Shown here: positions 34,528-43,085 of the stretch, piece by piece
How the letters are laid out: each line of letters starts with the position of its first letter
How positions within the stretch are numbered: the first letter of the stretch is position 1
From: Hyphomicrobiales bacterium
GTDB taxonomy: Bacteria > Pseudomonadota > Alphaproteobacteria > Rhizobiales > Rhizobiaceae
Assembly (NCBI GenBank): GCA_900465675.1
Contig: UBJR01000007.1
Coordinates: forward strand, 372,001 to 436,000
Length of the DNA: 64,000 nt
Reading direction: 5' to 3'
The notes under the pieces: generated by a model
Databases searched by the model: none
What the model was told of the DNA's origin: nothing
What the model saw: only the letters and a program-made list of their open reading frames with translations
Position numbers and translations under genes: made by a program

Positions 34528-34760
34528 TCAAATTTCCGGCACATCAGATCCCCACTTTTTGATCTGTTTCGCGATGACCTCGTAAACGCGCTTGTATTCT
34601 TGGAGCGATGAAAAGGCGCGAACAATCGTGACAGTTGGAAACGGCTTATTTTCGCGCGGTACAGTGAGTGCAATCGATAGCAGGGATCTTGTAGTTCGCA
34701 TTCATGGCTGCCGCTCGGTTGGCGACGGTGGCGTTCGAAGCGATATGGTCGCGGTGTGCA
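34528..34760 (-). pseudogene. Unidentified decayed gene
   Basis: Within the 490-base gap 34472-34961 the minus strand reads HIASNATVANRAAAMNANYK and IPAIDCTHCTAR in one frame. One base out of step it continues as NKPFPTVTIVRAFSSLQEYK, RVYEVIAKQIKKWGSDVPEI and stop. Joined, it looks like a real C-terminus of a lost gene with one frameshift near 34650. I do not recognise the family. Confidence 0.35.
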
Positions 34761-34961
34761 ACACTGGCCGTCCTGCAGCAGCAATGATCCGGCAGGCCGA
34801 GTGGCGCAACAATCCGGCCGTGAAAAGTGCAGCGGAGATCTGGTGCGTTCGCGACGCTTCAAAGCTCGCGGAAATTCAACCCGATGCTAGCTGTAAAGGG
34901 GCGGCGCACGTTAGCGGGCTGGTGCTGGCGAAGGCGCTTAGTAGCATGGTGGGTCAGTAGG

Positions 34962-35363
34962 ATGGGCAAAAGGCACCGCGTTTTGGCAATCGTCTTGACG
35001 TATTTGGGAACGTTACCGTTTTGGCTGCTCATAGTTGTTTCGCTTATCGCGCCGCAATTTGAAGCGCAGCGCGCGTTCCTAGCGTATGGAGCAATTATCG
35101 CCTCGTTCATGGCGGGAACGCTTTGGCGGAGCGCACTCAACGGTCGCGCCGGCGTCTTCGTTACCCTGTTTAGCAACGTTCTGGCACTGGTCGCATTTGC
35201 AACGCTTCTCATCGGATCCATGACGATCATCCTTTTGGCTCAGATGATTTTGTTTGGTATTCTCCTCGTCGTTGACGCCAGTACTATCGTCGAAGACGAC
35301 GACCTGCGTTGGTACCTGAAGCTTCGTGGCAGTGTGACGCTAGTCGTTCTTTTCGCTTACTGA
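34962..35363 (+). CDS. DUF3429 family membrane protein
   Basis: A 133-residue inner-membrane protein with four to five hydrophobic helices. The N-terminal TYLGTLPFWLLIVVSLIAP, then FLAYGAIIASFMAGTLWRSAL, fits DUF3429, a family of unknown function often found beside lipocalin, photolyase and flavoprotein genes of ECF-ChrR stress clusters. ATG 34962 matches the family's usual start; the ribosome site is weak, and the frame extends to 34827. It lies between folE and the lipocalin operon, consistent with membership in the same regulon. Confidence 0.78.
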   Translation: MGKRHRVLAIVLTYLGTLPFWLLIVVSLIAPQFEAQRAFLAYGAIIASFMAGTLWRSALNGRAGVFVTLFSNVLALVAFATLLIGSMTIILLAQMILFGILLVVDASTIVEDDDLRWYLKLRGSVTLVVLFAY

Positions 35364-35643
35364 ACGATGACGCTTTATTCAGTCCTTTAAGCGGAGCGAG
35401 GCGAGAATCAGCCGGAATGGATTGCTCGCGGTGGTCCGCTCCGCATTGTCTAATATGCGAAGATACGCCGCATCACGTCGAGACCCGGTAAGGTTTGGCC
35501 CGAGCTTTAAGGACCTGTCATAAAGCTCATCAGATGAGCCAAAGCAGGACTGCATTGCGACAGATACAAGCTATGGAAGGATCATAGCACCAGTCTTGCT
35601 CTCTGAACCTGCCCGAACTCACAGGCTTCATAGTCAAAAATTA

Positions 35644-36174
35644 TCACTGCGCGGGGAACTCTAGCTGACGCACGTCGTAACCCAACTCGCTCGCCTTCCG
35701 GACCATGCGTTGAAGTTTGCTCTTCGAAGGTACTGCTCGCGCGTAGATCCACAGGTTGGTCATTGACGGGTCGGCGCTTATAAACCAGGATTTATCCGGT
35801 GACTTGTACAAAACCCAGTAATTGAATGTGATGAACCAAGGATAACGGACGCGCATTTTGGCGTTGGTCGTTTCATAATCCGTGATGGTACCGATACCCT
35901 TGACGGTCTTCAAGCGTCCTTTCGGTGTATCCACCCTGCAACCATCCTCGATCAGGATCTCGCTAGGCGACGGTCCCTGACGATATGACGAGTAGCCGGC
36001 AACACAACCGTCGGTCAGGTACATCGGTCTTCTGGCGATTTCCAGCCAGGTGCCGCGGTAGTGATCTGGTTCGACCTTCACGACATCGGGTTCGGCCCGA
36101 GCGAGGCACGTTGCCGACACAACAACGGCGAGAGCGAGAAGCAGCGGCCGTACGCTACGAAGATGATTTTTCAT
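35644..36174 (-). CDS. blc: Lipocalin family protein (Blc-like)
   Basis: A 176-residue exported lipocalin. A signal peptide is clear (VRPLLLALAVVVSATCLARA, cleaved near residue 27). The mature part has the lipocalin entry motif YRGTWLEIARRPMYLTDGC, GYSSY, and the later WFISADPSMTNLWIYAR. Blc-type lipocalins bind fatty acids and lysophospholipids at the envelope. There is no lipobox, so it is likely periplasmic. It is the last gene of a four-gene operon, and its ATG overlaps the upstream stop as ATGA. Lipid damage repair or transport after oxidative stress is a reasonable role. Confidence 0.88.
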   Translation of the reverse strand: MKNHLRSVRPLLLALAVVVSATCLARAEPDVVKVEPDHYRGTWLEIARRPMYLTDGCVAGYSSYRQGPSPSEILIEDGCRVDTPKGRLKTVKGIGTITDYETTNAKMRVRYPWFITFNYWVLYKSPDKSWFISADPSMTNLWIYARAVPSKSKLQRMVRKASELGYDVRQLEFPAQ

Positions 36175-36746
36175 TGAGACCTCCCTTGATCGTTAATTTG
36201 CACCCGAGTTCCTGATGTCTCTGATCGGCGCCAAATCCCCGCGTATCGTAGCCCGATAAAGGTCATCAGGCTCGCGACAGCGAACGCATTGAGACTGAAT
36301 AGCGTGGAAAGATCACTTTCGCTCCAAACGTGCAACGGCGCACCAATGAATGATCGCGAAGCAACAAAGACGACGAACACGAAGGCAGCTATTCCTCGCT
36401 GCCACCATTTCTCGTCTGGATGGAACGAAATTGCCGCCAACATGATGCAGGCCGCAAAAAACAATTCTGTTCCGGAGTTCTGGCCGAACAGCTTCGTCTC
36501 GAACCATGTATCGAGTGTTCCAATAAGGGGTAGCGCGATTCTAGCAGCTAGCGGCGAGCGCTTCGCCAGAACAGGGCTCATCAGCATGAGCGGAGCGGCT
36601 GCCAGCGTCCAAAGTGACGCAGGCACTCCATTGCCTACCAGATACCAGACATAGAACGGATAGAATGGCTTGTTTGCGATGATCACCCAAGCGATCGTGA
36701 CCGTAGCCTGCGTCAAGGGGTCTTGCAGTCGATCGATAGCGTTCAT
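36171..36746 (-). CDS. Integral membrane protein of ECF-ChrR cluster (hypothetical)
   Basis: 191 residues with about five to six membrane helices (ATVTIAWVIIANKPFYPFYV, LWTLAAAPLMLMSPVLA, ELFFAACIMLAAISF, IAAFVFVVFVASRSFIG). The FYPFYVWYLVG.G segment is distinctive, but I cannot name the family. ATG 36746 overlaps the stop of the methyltransferase gene as ATGA, and its own stop overlaps the lipocalin start the same way. It probably works with its neighbours in membrane lipid or carotenoid/pigment handling, by inference. Confidence 0.75.
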   Translation of the reverse strand: MNAIDRLQDPLTQATVTIAWVIIANKPFYPFYVWYLVGNGVPASLWTLAAAPLMLMSPVLAKRSPLAARIALPLIGTLDTWFETKLFGQNSGTELFFAACIMLAAISFHPDEKWWQRGIAAFVFVVFVASRSFIGAPLHVWSESDLSTLFSLNAFAVASLMTFIGLRYAGIWRRSETSGTRVQINDQGRSQ

Positions 36747-37771
36747 CTGACGGGTCCCATCAAATAGTGGCCGACACCCCAGATGTCGCCGCCTTCGTGA
36801 CCGAACAGCCCCGCGGTGGAAAGAAAAAACAGCCGCCAACGGCGCTGCCAAAGGGCAGCGCCAGCCCCGTATACCTCGATAAGAATTGGCCGGATCTGTT
36901 CAATGCCTCGATCGAAATTGGCAAGCCAGTCGAGCGCAGTGCGGCGATAGTGCAGTCCAGACCAACGCCATTCCGCTTCTACCCGGAAAAGATTGTCGAA
37001 CCTATGTGGCAGATCGTGAGCCGGCATGATTCCACCTGTGAAGAAATGCTGTGCAATCCAGTCTGCAGGATCGCCGCGGTCGAAGCGGTAGGATCTGTTC
37101 TTGTGAGTGAAGACGTGGAGGAAGAGCTTGCCGTCCGGCTTGGTCCAGCCGCGAATACGATGGAGTAGGGCGTTCCAGTTCGACATATGCTCGAACATCT
37201 CCACTGAAACCACGCGATCGAACCGCTCGTCGGTCTCAAACTCGTTCATATCGGCAGTGATGACGTCGAGATTGCTGATGCCATGCATGTTTGCGACGCT
37301 GAGAATATGCGAGCGCTGCGACGCCGAATTGGATACTGAGAGAATACGAGCCTTCGGAAATTTCAGTGCAAGGTGGAGCGAAAGCGAACCCCAGCCGCAA
37401 CCAAGCTCAAGGATTTCCATGCCATCTTCGATTTCAGCATGTTTAACGGTCTCCGCGAGCGCGAGCGCCTCCGCTTCGGCAAGTGAGGTCGTGGCGTCGG
37501 GATAAAGACAACAGGAATACTTCCGCTGCGGACCGAGGACTTGCGCGAAAAACTCTGCCGGTACCTCGTAATGCTGACGGTTGGCTTCTACCGTATGAGT
37601 GGCGACGGGAAAGCGATCCATCTCATCCACGAAAGCCTGTTCAGCCTCATTGGTTGTCGACAAAAGCCGTCGTTTCATCCTGCTGCAAAGTAAATCTATC
37701 GCTGCGAGGGATATCCCGTCTGGTATGGGGGTGCGTTCAGCGGTGTTGATGGCAAAAGCCAGCATGTTCAT
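36743..37771 (-). CDS. SAM-dependent methyltransferase, Cfa-like
   Basis: A 342-residue class-I methyltransferase related to cyclopropane fatty acid synthase. It has NRQHYEVPAEFFAQVLGPQR, the SAM loop ILELGCGWGSLSLHLA, VVSVEMFEHMSNWNALL and a late HYLMGP. The N-terminal lipid-binding domain of true Cfa is short here. Homologues in ECF-ChrR clusters modify unsaturated fatty acids (in Rhodobacter, the UfaM/Cfa-like proteins form furan fatty acids); a similar job is inferred. ATG 37771 overlaps the DUF1295 stop, and its own stop overlaps the next ATG. Confidence 0.87.
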   Translation of the reverse strand: MNMLAFAINTAERTPIPDGISLAAIDLLCSRMKRRLLSTTNEAEQAFVDEMDRFPVATHTVEANRQHYEVPAEFFAQVLGPQRKYSCCLYPDATTSLAEAEALALAETVKHAEIEDGMEILELGCGWGSLSLHLALKFPKARILSVSNSASQRSHILSVANMHGISNLDVITADMNEFETDERFDRVVSVEMFEHMSNWNALLHRIRGWTKPDGKLFLHVFTHKNRSYRFDRGDPADWIAQHFFTGGIMPAHDLPHRFDNLFRVEAEWRWSGLHYRRTALDWLANFDRGIEQIRPILIEVYGAGAALWQRRWRLFFLSTAGLFGHEGGDIWGVGHYLMGPVR

Positions 37772-38577
37772 GGAGCGTCTCCGCGGGGAATGGACGAGGG
37801 TTTGCGGCGCGGGCCGGGGAAGAAGGCGTTGACGCGCTGCTGTTGGGCACGAAACCTAGCGCCGCGCGTTCGCAGCATATAATCTTCAAGGGGCGGAATA
37901 CCGGAGACGTGAACAAGCAGCCAATACATCATGGCCGGAGCCAACAGCGATAACCAGCTCCATATCGACCCAGATAGCGCAAAGAGGGGAAGGCAGCACC
38001 AGAACAGCCATTCGAAGAAATAATTTGGATGGCGGGAGTAGCGCCATAGACCCAGCTCGCAAACGCCTGTTCTGGCGCCGGGGGACTTCCTAAAGCGAGC
38101 CAATTGGGCATCCGAAGCCGCCTCGCCCCCCAAGGCAATAAAGCCAACCCCGATGGCAATGAAATCCAGAGTGCGAAGGAGATTTTCGCCATTGGCTGCT
38201 GCCAGATAGACGGCCAAGACAAGAACGAAAGCGGCAATCGCCTGCACTTGCAAGAACACGAAGAGCCGCCATGGCGCGCGATCGCCCCACTCCTCGATAA
38301 ATTTCGCGTAGCGGGGGTCCTCTTTCGCACCTCTGGTGCGCGCGCCAATATGGCTGGCGAGCCTGAGCGACCAGAGTGCCACGAACATCAGCACCATTAT
38401 GCGACGACTGGTATTACCATCGGCGAAGATTGCCGCCGCGATGCCGCCGGCCCCCACAGCCAGAGACCAAATCGTGTCAATCCAGCCGCTGAGGCCGGTC
38501 GTGCGCTGTATCACCCACGCGCCAGCCATCGCCACAGAGAGCCCAATCGCGATGATCACTAGAGGATTGATGTCCAT
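37768..38577 (-). CDS. DUF1295 domain membrane protein (steroid 5-alpha-reductase-like)
   Basis: A 269-residue protein with six or more membrane helices. It contains RTTGLSGWIDTIWSLAVGAGG, LWSLRLASHIGAR, DPRYAKFIEEWG and the hallmark LGLWRYSRHPNYFFEWLFWC near the C-terminus, which places it in DUF1295 of the isoprenylcysteine methyltransferase/5-alpha-reductase group. A reductase acting on fatty acids or isoprenoids is plausible. It is the first gene of the four-gene operon. I choose the second of two adjacent ATGs (38577) for spacing from GGGA. The 165-base space to the flavoprotein gene is the divergent promoter region. Confidence 0.88.
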   Translation of the reverse strand: MDINPLVIIAIGLSVAMAGAWVIQRTTGLSGWIDTIWSLAVGAGGIAAAIFADGNTSRRIMVLMFVALWSLRLASHIGARTRGAKEDPRYAKFIEEWGDRAPWRLFVFLQVQAIAAFVLVLAVYLAAANGENLLRTLDFIAIGVGFIALGGEAASDAQLARFRKSPGARTGVCELGLWRYSRHPNYFFEWLFWCCLPLFALSGSIWSWLSLLAPAMMYWLLVHVSGIPPLEDYMLRTRGARFRAQQQRVNAFFPGPRRKPSSIPRGDAP

Positions 38578-38742
38578 CATATTCCCGAGAACGATTTGCT
38601 TCCGAGCGCCTCTACGCCGGTTGCGGCAACTCGGTTTGCGGACCGCAATCAAAAAATGCGAAAAAATCTTCGCTTGAGAGAACCGCTGCGAATTCAGTCC
38701 GTAAAGATCGTCAATTCTTAAATTTATAGAGAGAGGATACCT

Positions 38743-40131
38743 ATGGCATTTGGAGCTCGCGCTGCCGGATCATGCCGCATCAAGGTTGGGATTATCGGCA
38801 GCGGAATCTCAGGTCTTTCCGCCGCTTGGCTGTTGGCAAAAAATCATGACGTGACCCTGTTCGAGGCCGCAGATCGCATTGGCGGTCACAGCAACACCGT
38901 AGAATTCGAGGCTGACAGCGGCAAGGTTGCGGTGGATACCGGCTTCATCGTCTACAACGAAGTGACCTATCCCAATCTCACGGCGCTGTTCGACACACTG
39001 GACGTCTCGACAGCAGCCTCCGATATGTCATTCGCAGTATCCCTCAACGAAGGGCAATTCGAGTATTCCGGCGGCACTGGACTTGGCCTGTTCGCCCAGT
39101 GGTCAAACGTCGCCAATCCCCGCTTCTGGTCGATGATGCGCGATCTTCTGCGCTTTTATCGCAACGCACCGCGCGATCTCCCATTAATGGGCGGCATTTC
39201 TCTAAACGACTATCTTCATCGGAGCGGTTACGGACGCGCATTTCGCGAGGACCACCTCTATCCGATGGCGGCGGCGATCTGGTCGACGCCTGCGATGGAG
39301 GTTGGCGCCTATCCTGCAGCCAGCTTTGTCAAATTCTGTTGCAATCACGGACTTCTTGCTCTCTGGAATAGACCAGCGTGGCGCACGGTCCGGGGCGGCA
39401 GTCGGGAGTATGTGGCGCGGATGACTGCTGGTTTCGCTGACCGTGTAAAGCTCTCGACGCCAGTTAGAAATATCCGCCGCCTCAGCGATCACGTCGAAGT
39501 GCGCGACGCATCTGGAAAAATCTATATGTTCGATGACGTTGTCGTTGCGACGCATGCGGACCAGGCGCTCCGGATGTTAGCCGACCCCACCGAAGAGGAG
39601 CGCAGGATCCTTGGAAGCTTTCGCTATTCTCGGAACGAGGCGGTTCTGCATGGCGATACCGGCTTCATGCCAAGGCGCCATGCAGCCTGGTCAAGCTGGA
39701 ACTACGTCGCCGACAGAGGAGTTTCGAACCGGCGGGATCAGGCGAAGCCATCGATCACCTACTGGATGAACAAGCTGCAGCCTCTCGGTGTTGCGCCCCC
39801 CACCTTCGTCACGCTCAATCCGACCCGTCCACCGCGCGCCGATTCGATCATCGCAACAGAGACTTACGAGCATCCGGTTTTCGATCTCGCCACAGACCGG
39901 GCCCAGCGCGAAATCTGGTCACTTCAGGGCATACGAAAGACTTGGTTTTGCGGCGCACACTTCGGCTCTGGTTTCCATGAGGACGGCATTCAGGCGGGTC
40001 TCGCCGTCGCCGAAGATCTCGGCGGCGTGCGGCGCCCATGGGAAGTCAGTGATGAAAGCGGCCGCATCGTCCGCATCCCGTCGGCACGACCGTTTGACTT
40101 GATGGCTGCCGACCAGAAGGTGATGGCATGA
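38743..40131 (+). CDS. FAD-dependent amine-oxidase/desaturase-like oxidoreductase
   Basis: A 462-residue flavoprotein. The dinucleotide-binding motif is IGSGISGLSAAWLLA with DRIGGHSNTVEF, then VAVDTGFIVYNEVTYPNL, WRTVRGGSREYVARMTAG, and a C-terminal FAD-contact part FHEDGIQAGLAVAEDLGG. This type accompanies Cfa and DUF1365 genes and is thought to act on fatty acyl chains. ATG 38743 has GAGAGGA six bases upstream. It opens the plus-strand arm of the stress cluster. Its stop overlaps a short ATG frame as ATGA, where a DUF1365 gene usually stands in such clusters. Confidence 0.92.
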   Translation: MAFGARAAGSCRIKVGIIGSGISGLSAAWLLAKNHDVTLFEAADRIGGHSNTVEFEADSGKVAVDTGFIVYNEVTYPNLTALFDTLDVSTAASDMSFAVSLNEGQFEYSGGTGLGLFAQWSNVANPRFWSMMRDLLRFYRNAPRDLPLMGGISLNDYLHRSGYGRAFREDHLYPMAAAIWSTPAMEVGAYPAASFVKFCCNHGLLALWNRPAWRTVRGGSREYVARMTAGFADRVKLSTPVRNIRRLSDHVEVRDASGKIYMFDDVVVATHADQALRMLADPTEEERRILGSFRYSRNEAVLHGDTGFMPRRHAAWSSWNYVADRGVSNRRDQAKPSITYWMNKLQPLGVAPPTFVTLNPTRPPRADSIIATETYEHPVFDLATDRAQREIWSLQGIRKTWFCGAHFGSGFHEDGIQAGLAVAEDLGGVRRPWEVSDESGRIVRIPSARPFDLMAADQKVMA

Positions 40132-40232
40132 CGATTACAAGCAGAACGTCATGGCCTCTTGGACGAGACCAGTCAATTTCCTGTCGTGCAAATTCCCAAG
40201 TTCTCGAGGCAGGATCCCATGGCGCAATTTGA
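40128..40232 (+). other. Short ATGA-coupled frame, possible vestige of a missing DUF1365 gene
   Basis: A 34-codon frame starts at the ATGA overlap with the flavoprotein stop and ends inside the next gene. In related clusters a DUF1365 gene begins with such an overlap. The peptide itself shows no DUF1365 motif, so it may be chance or a deletion scar. Confidence 0.3.
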
Positions 40233-41451
40233 CGAAACTACCACCCCACCGATCGCAGCTCCGGCCGAGCGGCCGAAGGTTGGCATTGGTGGTGTTTTAT
40301 TTGGTAGGCTGATTAAAGACCTTCGGCGGGGCAGGTTGACGATCATCCTGCCGGAAGGGGAACACGTCACAGAGCGAGGAACTGAGGACGGACCGGACGC
40401 GACAATTGTGATCCGCCGATGGGGTGCACTTCGCAGGCTCGCTGTGTCGGGCGATCTCGGAGCGGCGGAAGGCTATATTCACGGAGATTGGACCACGCCA
40501 GATCTGACGGCGCTAATACGTTTGGTGGCCGCAAACGCGACGCTTTTGTCGCCTGCTCTGTCCGGGACTTGGATAGCAAGGCTTGTCAGCCGCCTGCGTC
40601 ATATCCTGAATTCCAATACCAGGCGTGGTAGCCGCCGTAACGTTGAAGCCCATTACGATCTGGGCAACGAGTTCTACAAGCACTGGCTTGATAGCTCGAT
40701 GCTGTACTCATCGGCCGTCTTCGAGAGTGCAACTCAGACTCTTGAGTCGGCGCAGCAAAATCGGCTCCAGCTCATTCGCGACAAGCTGGACATGTCGGAT
40801 GGGCATTGCGTCCTCGAGGTCGGTTGCGGATGGGGCGCTCTGGCGCTCGACATAGCCACACATTCAAATTCACATGTGATGGGCTTAACGCTGTCGCCCT
40901 CGCAACTCAAGTGGGCGAACCGCGCCGTAGAGTTGGCGGGTAAAACAAGTCAGGTTGAATTGCGGCTGCAAGACTATCGTGATCTTCACGGTCAGTTTGA
41001 TCGTATCGTATCCATCGAGATGTTCGAAGCGGTCGGTGAAGCCTATTGGCCGGATTACTTCGCGATGATCAAGCGGTGCATGACATCAGGCGGGCGAACC
41101 TTGCTACAGGTCATCTCGATCGAAGAGAGCCGGTTCGACGCCTATCGCGGCAGCACCGATTTCATCCAAAGATACATCTTTCCTGGCGGATTTCTGCCGT
41201 CCGACGCAGCTCTCCGGGACGCTGTCTCAGACGCAGGGCTCAAGCTGACGGAAGTCGAACATTTCGGCAAATCCTACGCTCGTACCCTGCGGGAATGGCG
41301 CACACGGTTCCACGCGAATTGGCCGGCTATCGCCGCTCTCGGCTTCGACGAGACGTTCAAGCGGATGTGGCACTACTATCTTTGTTACTGCGAGGCAGGG
41401 TTTGAGGAGGAAAGCATCAATGTTGGACTTTATACGATCGAGCATGCCTAA
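40219..41451 (+). CDS. cfa: Cyclopropane-fatty-acyl-phospholipid synthase family protein
   Basis: A 410-residue Cfa-type methyltransferase. The N-terminal domain has AAEGYIHGDWTTPDLTALIR. The catalytic domain has AHYDLGNEFYKHWLDSSMLYS, the SAM loop VLEVGCGWGALALDIA, VSIEMFEAVGEAYWPDYF and FIQRYIFPGGFLPS. It modifies unsaturated acyl chains of membrane lipids. I choose ATG 40219 after CAGGA; a TTG at 40159 is possible. It differs from cfa at 12094 in the EAVGE variant that is typical of the ECF-ChrR cluster paralogue. The gene overlaps the next one by 32 bases. Confidence 0.93.
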   Translation: MAQFDETTTPPIAAPAERPKVGIGGVLFGRLIKDLRRGRLTIILPEGEHVTERGTEDGPDATIVIRRWGALRRLAVSGDLGAAEGYIHGDWTTPDLTALIRLVAANATLLSPALSGTWIARLVSRLRHILNSNTRRGSRRNVEAHYDLGNEFYKHWLDSSMLYSSAVFESATQTLESAQQNRLQLIRDKLDMSDGHCVLEVGCGWGALALDIATHSNSHVMGLTLSPSQLKWANRAVELAGKTSQVELRLQDYRDLHGQFDRIVSIEMFEAVGEAYWPDYFAMIKRCMTSGGRTLLQVISIEESRFDAYRGSTDFIQRYIFPGGFLPSDAALRDAVSDAGLKLTEVEHFGKSYARTLREWRTRFHANWPAIAALGFDETFKRMWHYYLCYCEAGFEEESINVGLYTIEHA

Positions 41452-41848
41452 GAAGGCGCTCTTTGACAGGAACACAACCAAATCGTTTGCCTGGGCAATT
41501 CCGGTTGTTCTTGTTGGAGCTGTATTCCCTGCTGAAGCCGCCGATATAAACGGCAACTGGGCCCGCGGAGACGGGAATGCGCGTGTGCGTATTGCACCTT
41601 GCGGCGCTGATCTTTGCGCGGTCAACACATGGATTAAGCCCGGTACGCCGAAAGAGAAGGAAGGCGACAAACTGGTCATGTCGATCAAGGAGGACAGTGA
41701 GGGCAGCTATTCCGGCACCGCTTTCGATCCGCAACGCGATCTGAGCTACAAGCTTACCGTCAAAGTCGACGGCGCCAGGATGACCACGAAAGGGTGTGTC
41801 ATCGCCGGTCTGATCTGCAAGGGCGTGGACTGGACACGCATAAACTGA
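41420..41848 (+). CDS. DUF2147 domain exported protein
   Basis: 142 residues from ATG 41420, chosen because GAGGAGGAAAG lies just upstream inside the cfa gene. A signal segment (SFAWAIPVVLVGAVFPAEA) is followed by a mature domain with INGNWARGDGNARVRI, CGADLCAVNTWIKP and KGCVIAGLICKG, typical of DUF2147, a periplasmic beta-barrel-like family of unknown role. Four cysteines may form disulfides. Translation is probably coupled to cfa. An internal ATG at 41444 is a weaker alternative start. Confidence 0.85.
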   Translation: MLDFIRSSMPKKALFDRNTTKSFAWAIPVVLVGAVFPAEAADINGNWARGDGNARVRIAPCGADLCAVNTWIKPGTPKEKEGDKLVMSIKEDSEGSYSGTAFDPQRDLSYKLTVKVDGARMTTKGCVIAGLICKGVDWTRIN

Positions 41849-41875
41849 GCTTGGAAATCCATCTGGGGGCCCCGT

Positions 41876-42295
41876 ATGAAAACGTACCTGACCGCATATA
41901 CCGCAACGCTGATCGCCTTCGTTGCCATCGATTTTGTCTGGCTGAGCGCCATGGCCGACCGTCTCTATCGACCAACGTTGGGCGACATGCTTGCGCCGCA
42001 GTTCCGATTGGCGCCTGCTGCGGCATTTTACCTGATTTACGCCGCGGGGTTGACCTTCCTCGCTGTCCGGACGGGTTTGACGTCAGGATCAATGACGACA
42101 GCAGTCATCTACGGCGCAGCCGTTGGCTTCATGGCTTATGCCACCTATGATCTGACCAACCAGTCTACCTTAAGAAACTGGTCGACTGTCTTGACGGTCG
42201 CCGACCTCATTTGGGGAACAGTCTTGTCAGCGGCAGCATCAGGTGTCGGTTTTTGGGTCACATATCGGATCTTTGGGGCTGTGGCGCGCCTCTGA
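41876..42295 (+). CDS. DUF2177 family membrane protein
   Basis: A 139-residue inner-membrane protein with four helices. TAFIAFVAIDFVWLSAM-like residues at the start (AYTATLIAFVAIDFVWLSAM) and YRPTLGDMLA, VGFMAYATYDLTNQSTLRNW and the final WGTVLSAAASGVGFWVTYRI are characteristic of DUF2177. Function unknown. It lies 27 bases after the DUF2147 gene and ahead of the ECF sigma gene, in the usual position for these clusters. Confidence 0.9.
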   Translation: MKTYLTAYTATLIAFVAIDFVWLSAMADRLYRPTLGDMLAPQFRLAPAAAFYLIYAAGLTFLAVRTGLTSGSMTTAVIYGAAVGFMAYATYDLTNQSTLRNWSTVLTVADLIWGTVLSAAASGVGFWVTYRIFGAVARL

Positions 42296-42376
42296 TGTCC
42301 GCACGCGACGTAGGCCGGCAGGCGCTATCGAAGGCCAAGCAAAGACTTGGAGGCGAATTTTTAGAGTTCATTTTTT

Positions 42377-42405
42377 TGATCCAGCAGCAAGCTGATGCGT
42401 AGGTT
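42377..42405 (+). promoter_or_regulatory. Putative RpoE/ECF11-type autoregulatory promoter
   Basis: TGATCC at 42377-42382, then 17 bases, then TAGGTT at 42400-42405. TGATCC is the -35 element of the RpoE-ChrR regulon in Rhodobacter. The -10 ends only five bases before ATG 42411, so either the message is leaderless or translation starts further down. Confidence 0.5.
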
Positions 42406-42410
42406 ACGCC

Positions 42411-43085
42411 ATGAATATGCAGATGCCGCTTCAAATCGGAGTACTTCGAACCACATGCGCTGACGCGAAAGTGTGGTCGTCTTCAGACGGAGCGCGAAAG
42501 GTCGGGAAATTGGAGGAAGAGACCGTTAGCTTAGATGCCGAGCGGATTAAAGCGCTGATGTCCGCTGTGGCAGAGTCACGCGATATCGTGGCGTTCGAAC
42601 TCCTTTACAGGCACTTCTATCCGCGCGTACGCTCTTACATGGTCAAGATGACGAGAGGAAACCGGATACTCGCAGAGGAGCTGGCGCAGGAAACGATGAT
42701 GCGCGTCTGGCACAAGGCGGCGCTTTTCGATCCGTCCAAGGCCCAGGCGTCAACGTGGATATTCACGATCGCCAGAAATCAGATGATCGACTCTGTTCGA
42801 AGAGCGATAAAGCCTGAATTCGATCCAAACGATCCGGCATTCGTCCCGGATGAGTTTGAGGCCGCCGACTCGCTAATCGAGCGTCAGCAAAGTGCTGCAG
42901 CGCTGCGCGGCGCGATGACGACATTGAAGGGCAGATATGCGGAAGTGCTGCGCATGTCGTTTTTCGAGGGGCTCACCCATTCGACGATCGCGGAAAAACT
43001 AAACCTCCCAATTGGAACGGTGAAATCAAGGATTAGGCTTGCATGCGAGAAACTGCGCGTAGCGCTTCAGGACGAGGCCAAATGA
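42411..43085 (+). CDS. rpoE: ECF sigma factor, RpoE/ECF11 type partnered by ChrR
   Basis: Up to 224 residues. Sigma region 2 reads FELLYRHFYPRVRSYMVKMT and AEELAQETMMRVWHKAALFD, ending in STWIFTIARNQMIDSVRR; region 4 has RYAEVLRMSFFEGLTHSTIA and LPIGTVKSRIRLACEKLRVAL. It is followed by a ChrR-type anti-sigma gene through an ATGA overlap, the defining pair of this sigma group, which responds to singlet oxygen and peroxides. The ATG 42411 is almost on top of the predicted promoter; TTG 42507 (LEEETVSLDAERIKALM) would give a more typical length. Confidence 0.92.
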   Translation: MNMQMPLQIGVLRTTCADAKVWSSSDGARKVGKLEEETVSLDAERIKALMSAVAESRDIVAFELLYRHFYPRVRSYMVKMTRGNRILAEELAQETMMRVWHKAALFDPSKAQASTWIFTIARNQMIDSVRRAIKPEFDPNDPAFVPDEFEAADSLIERQQSAAALRGAMTTLKGRYAEVLRMSFFEGLTHSTIAEKLNLPIGTVKSRIRLACEKLRVALQDEAK

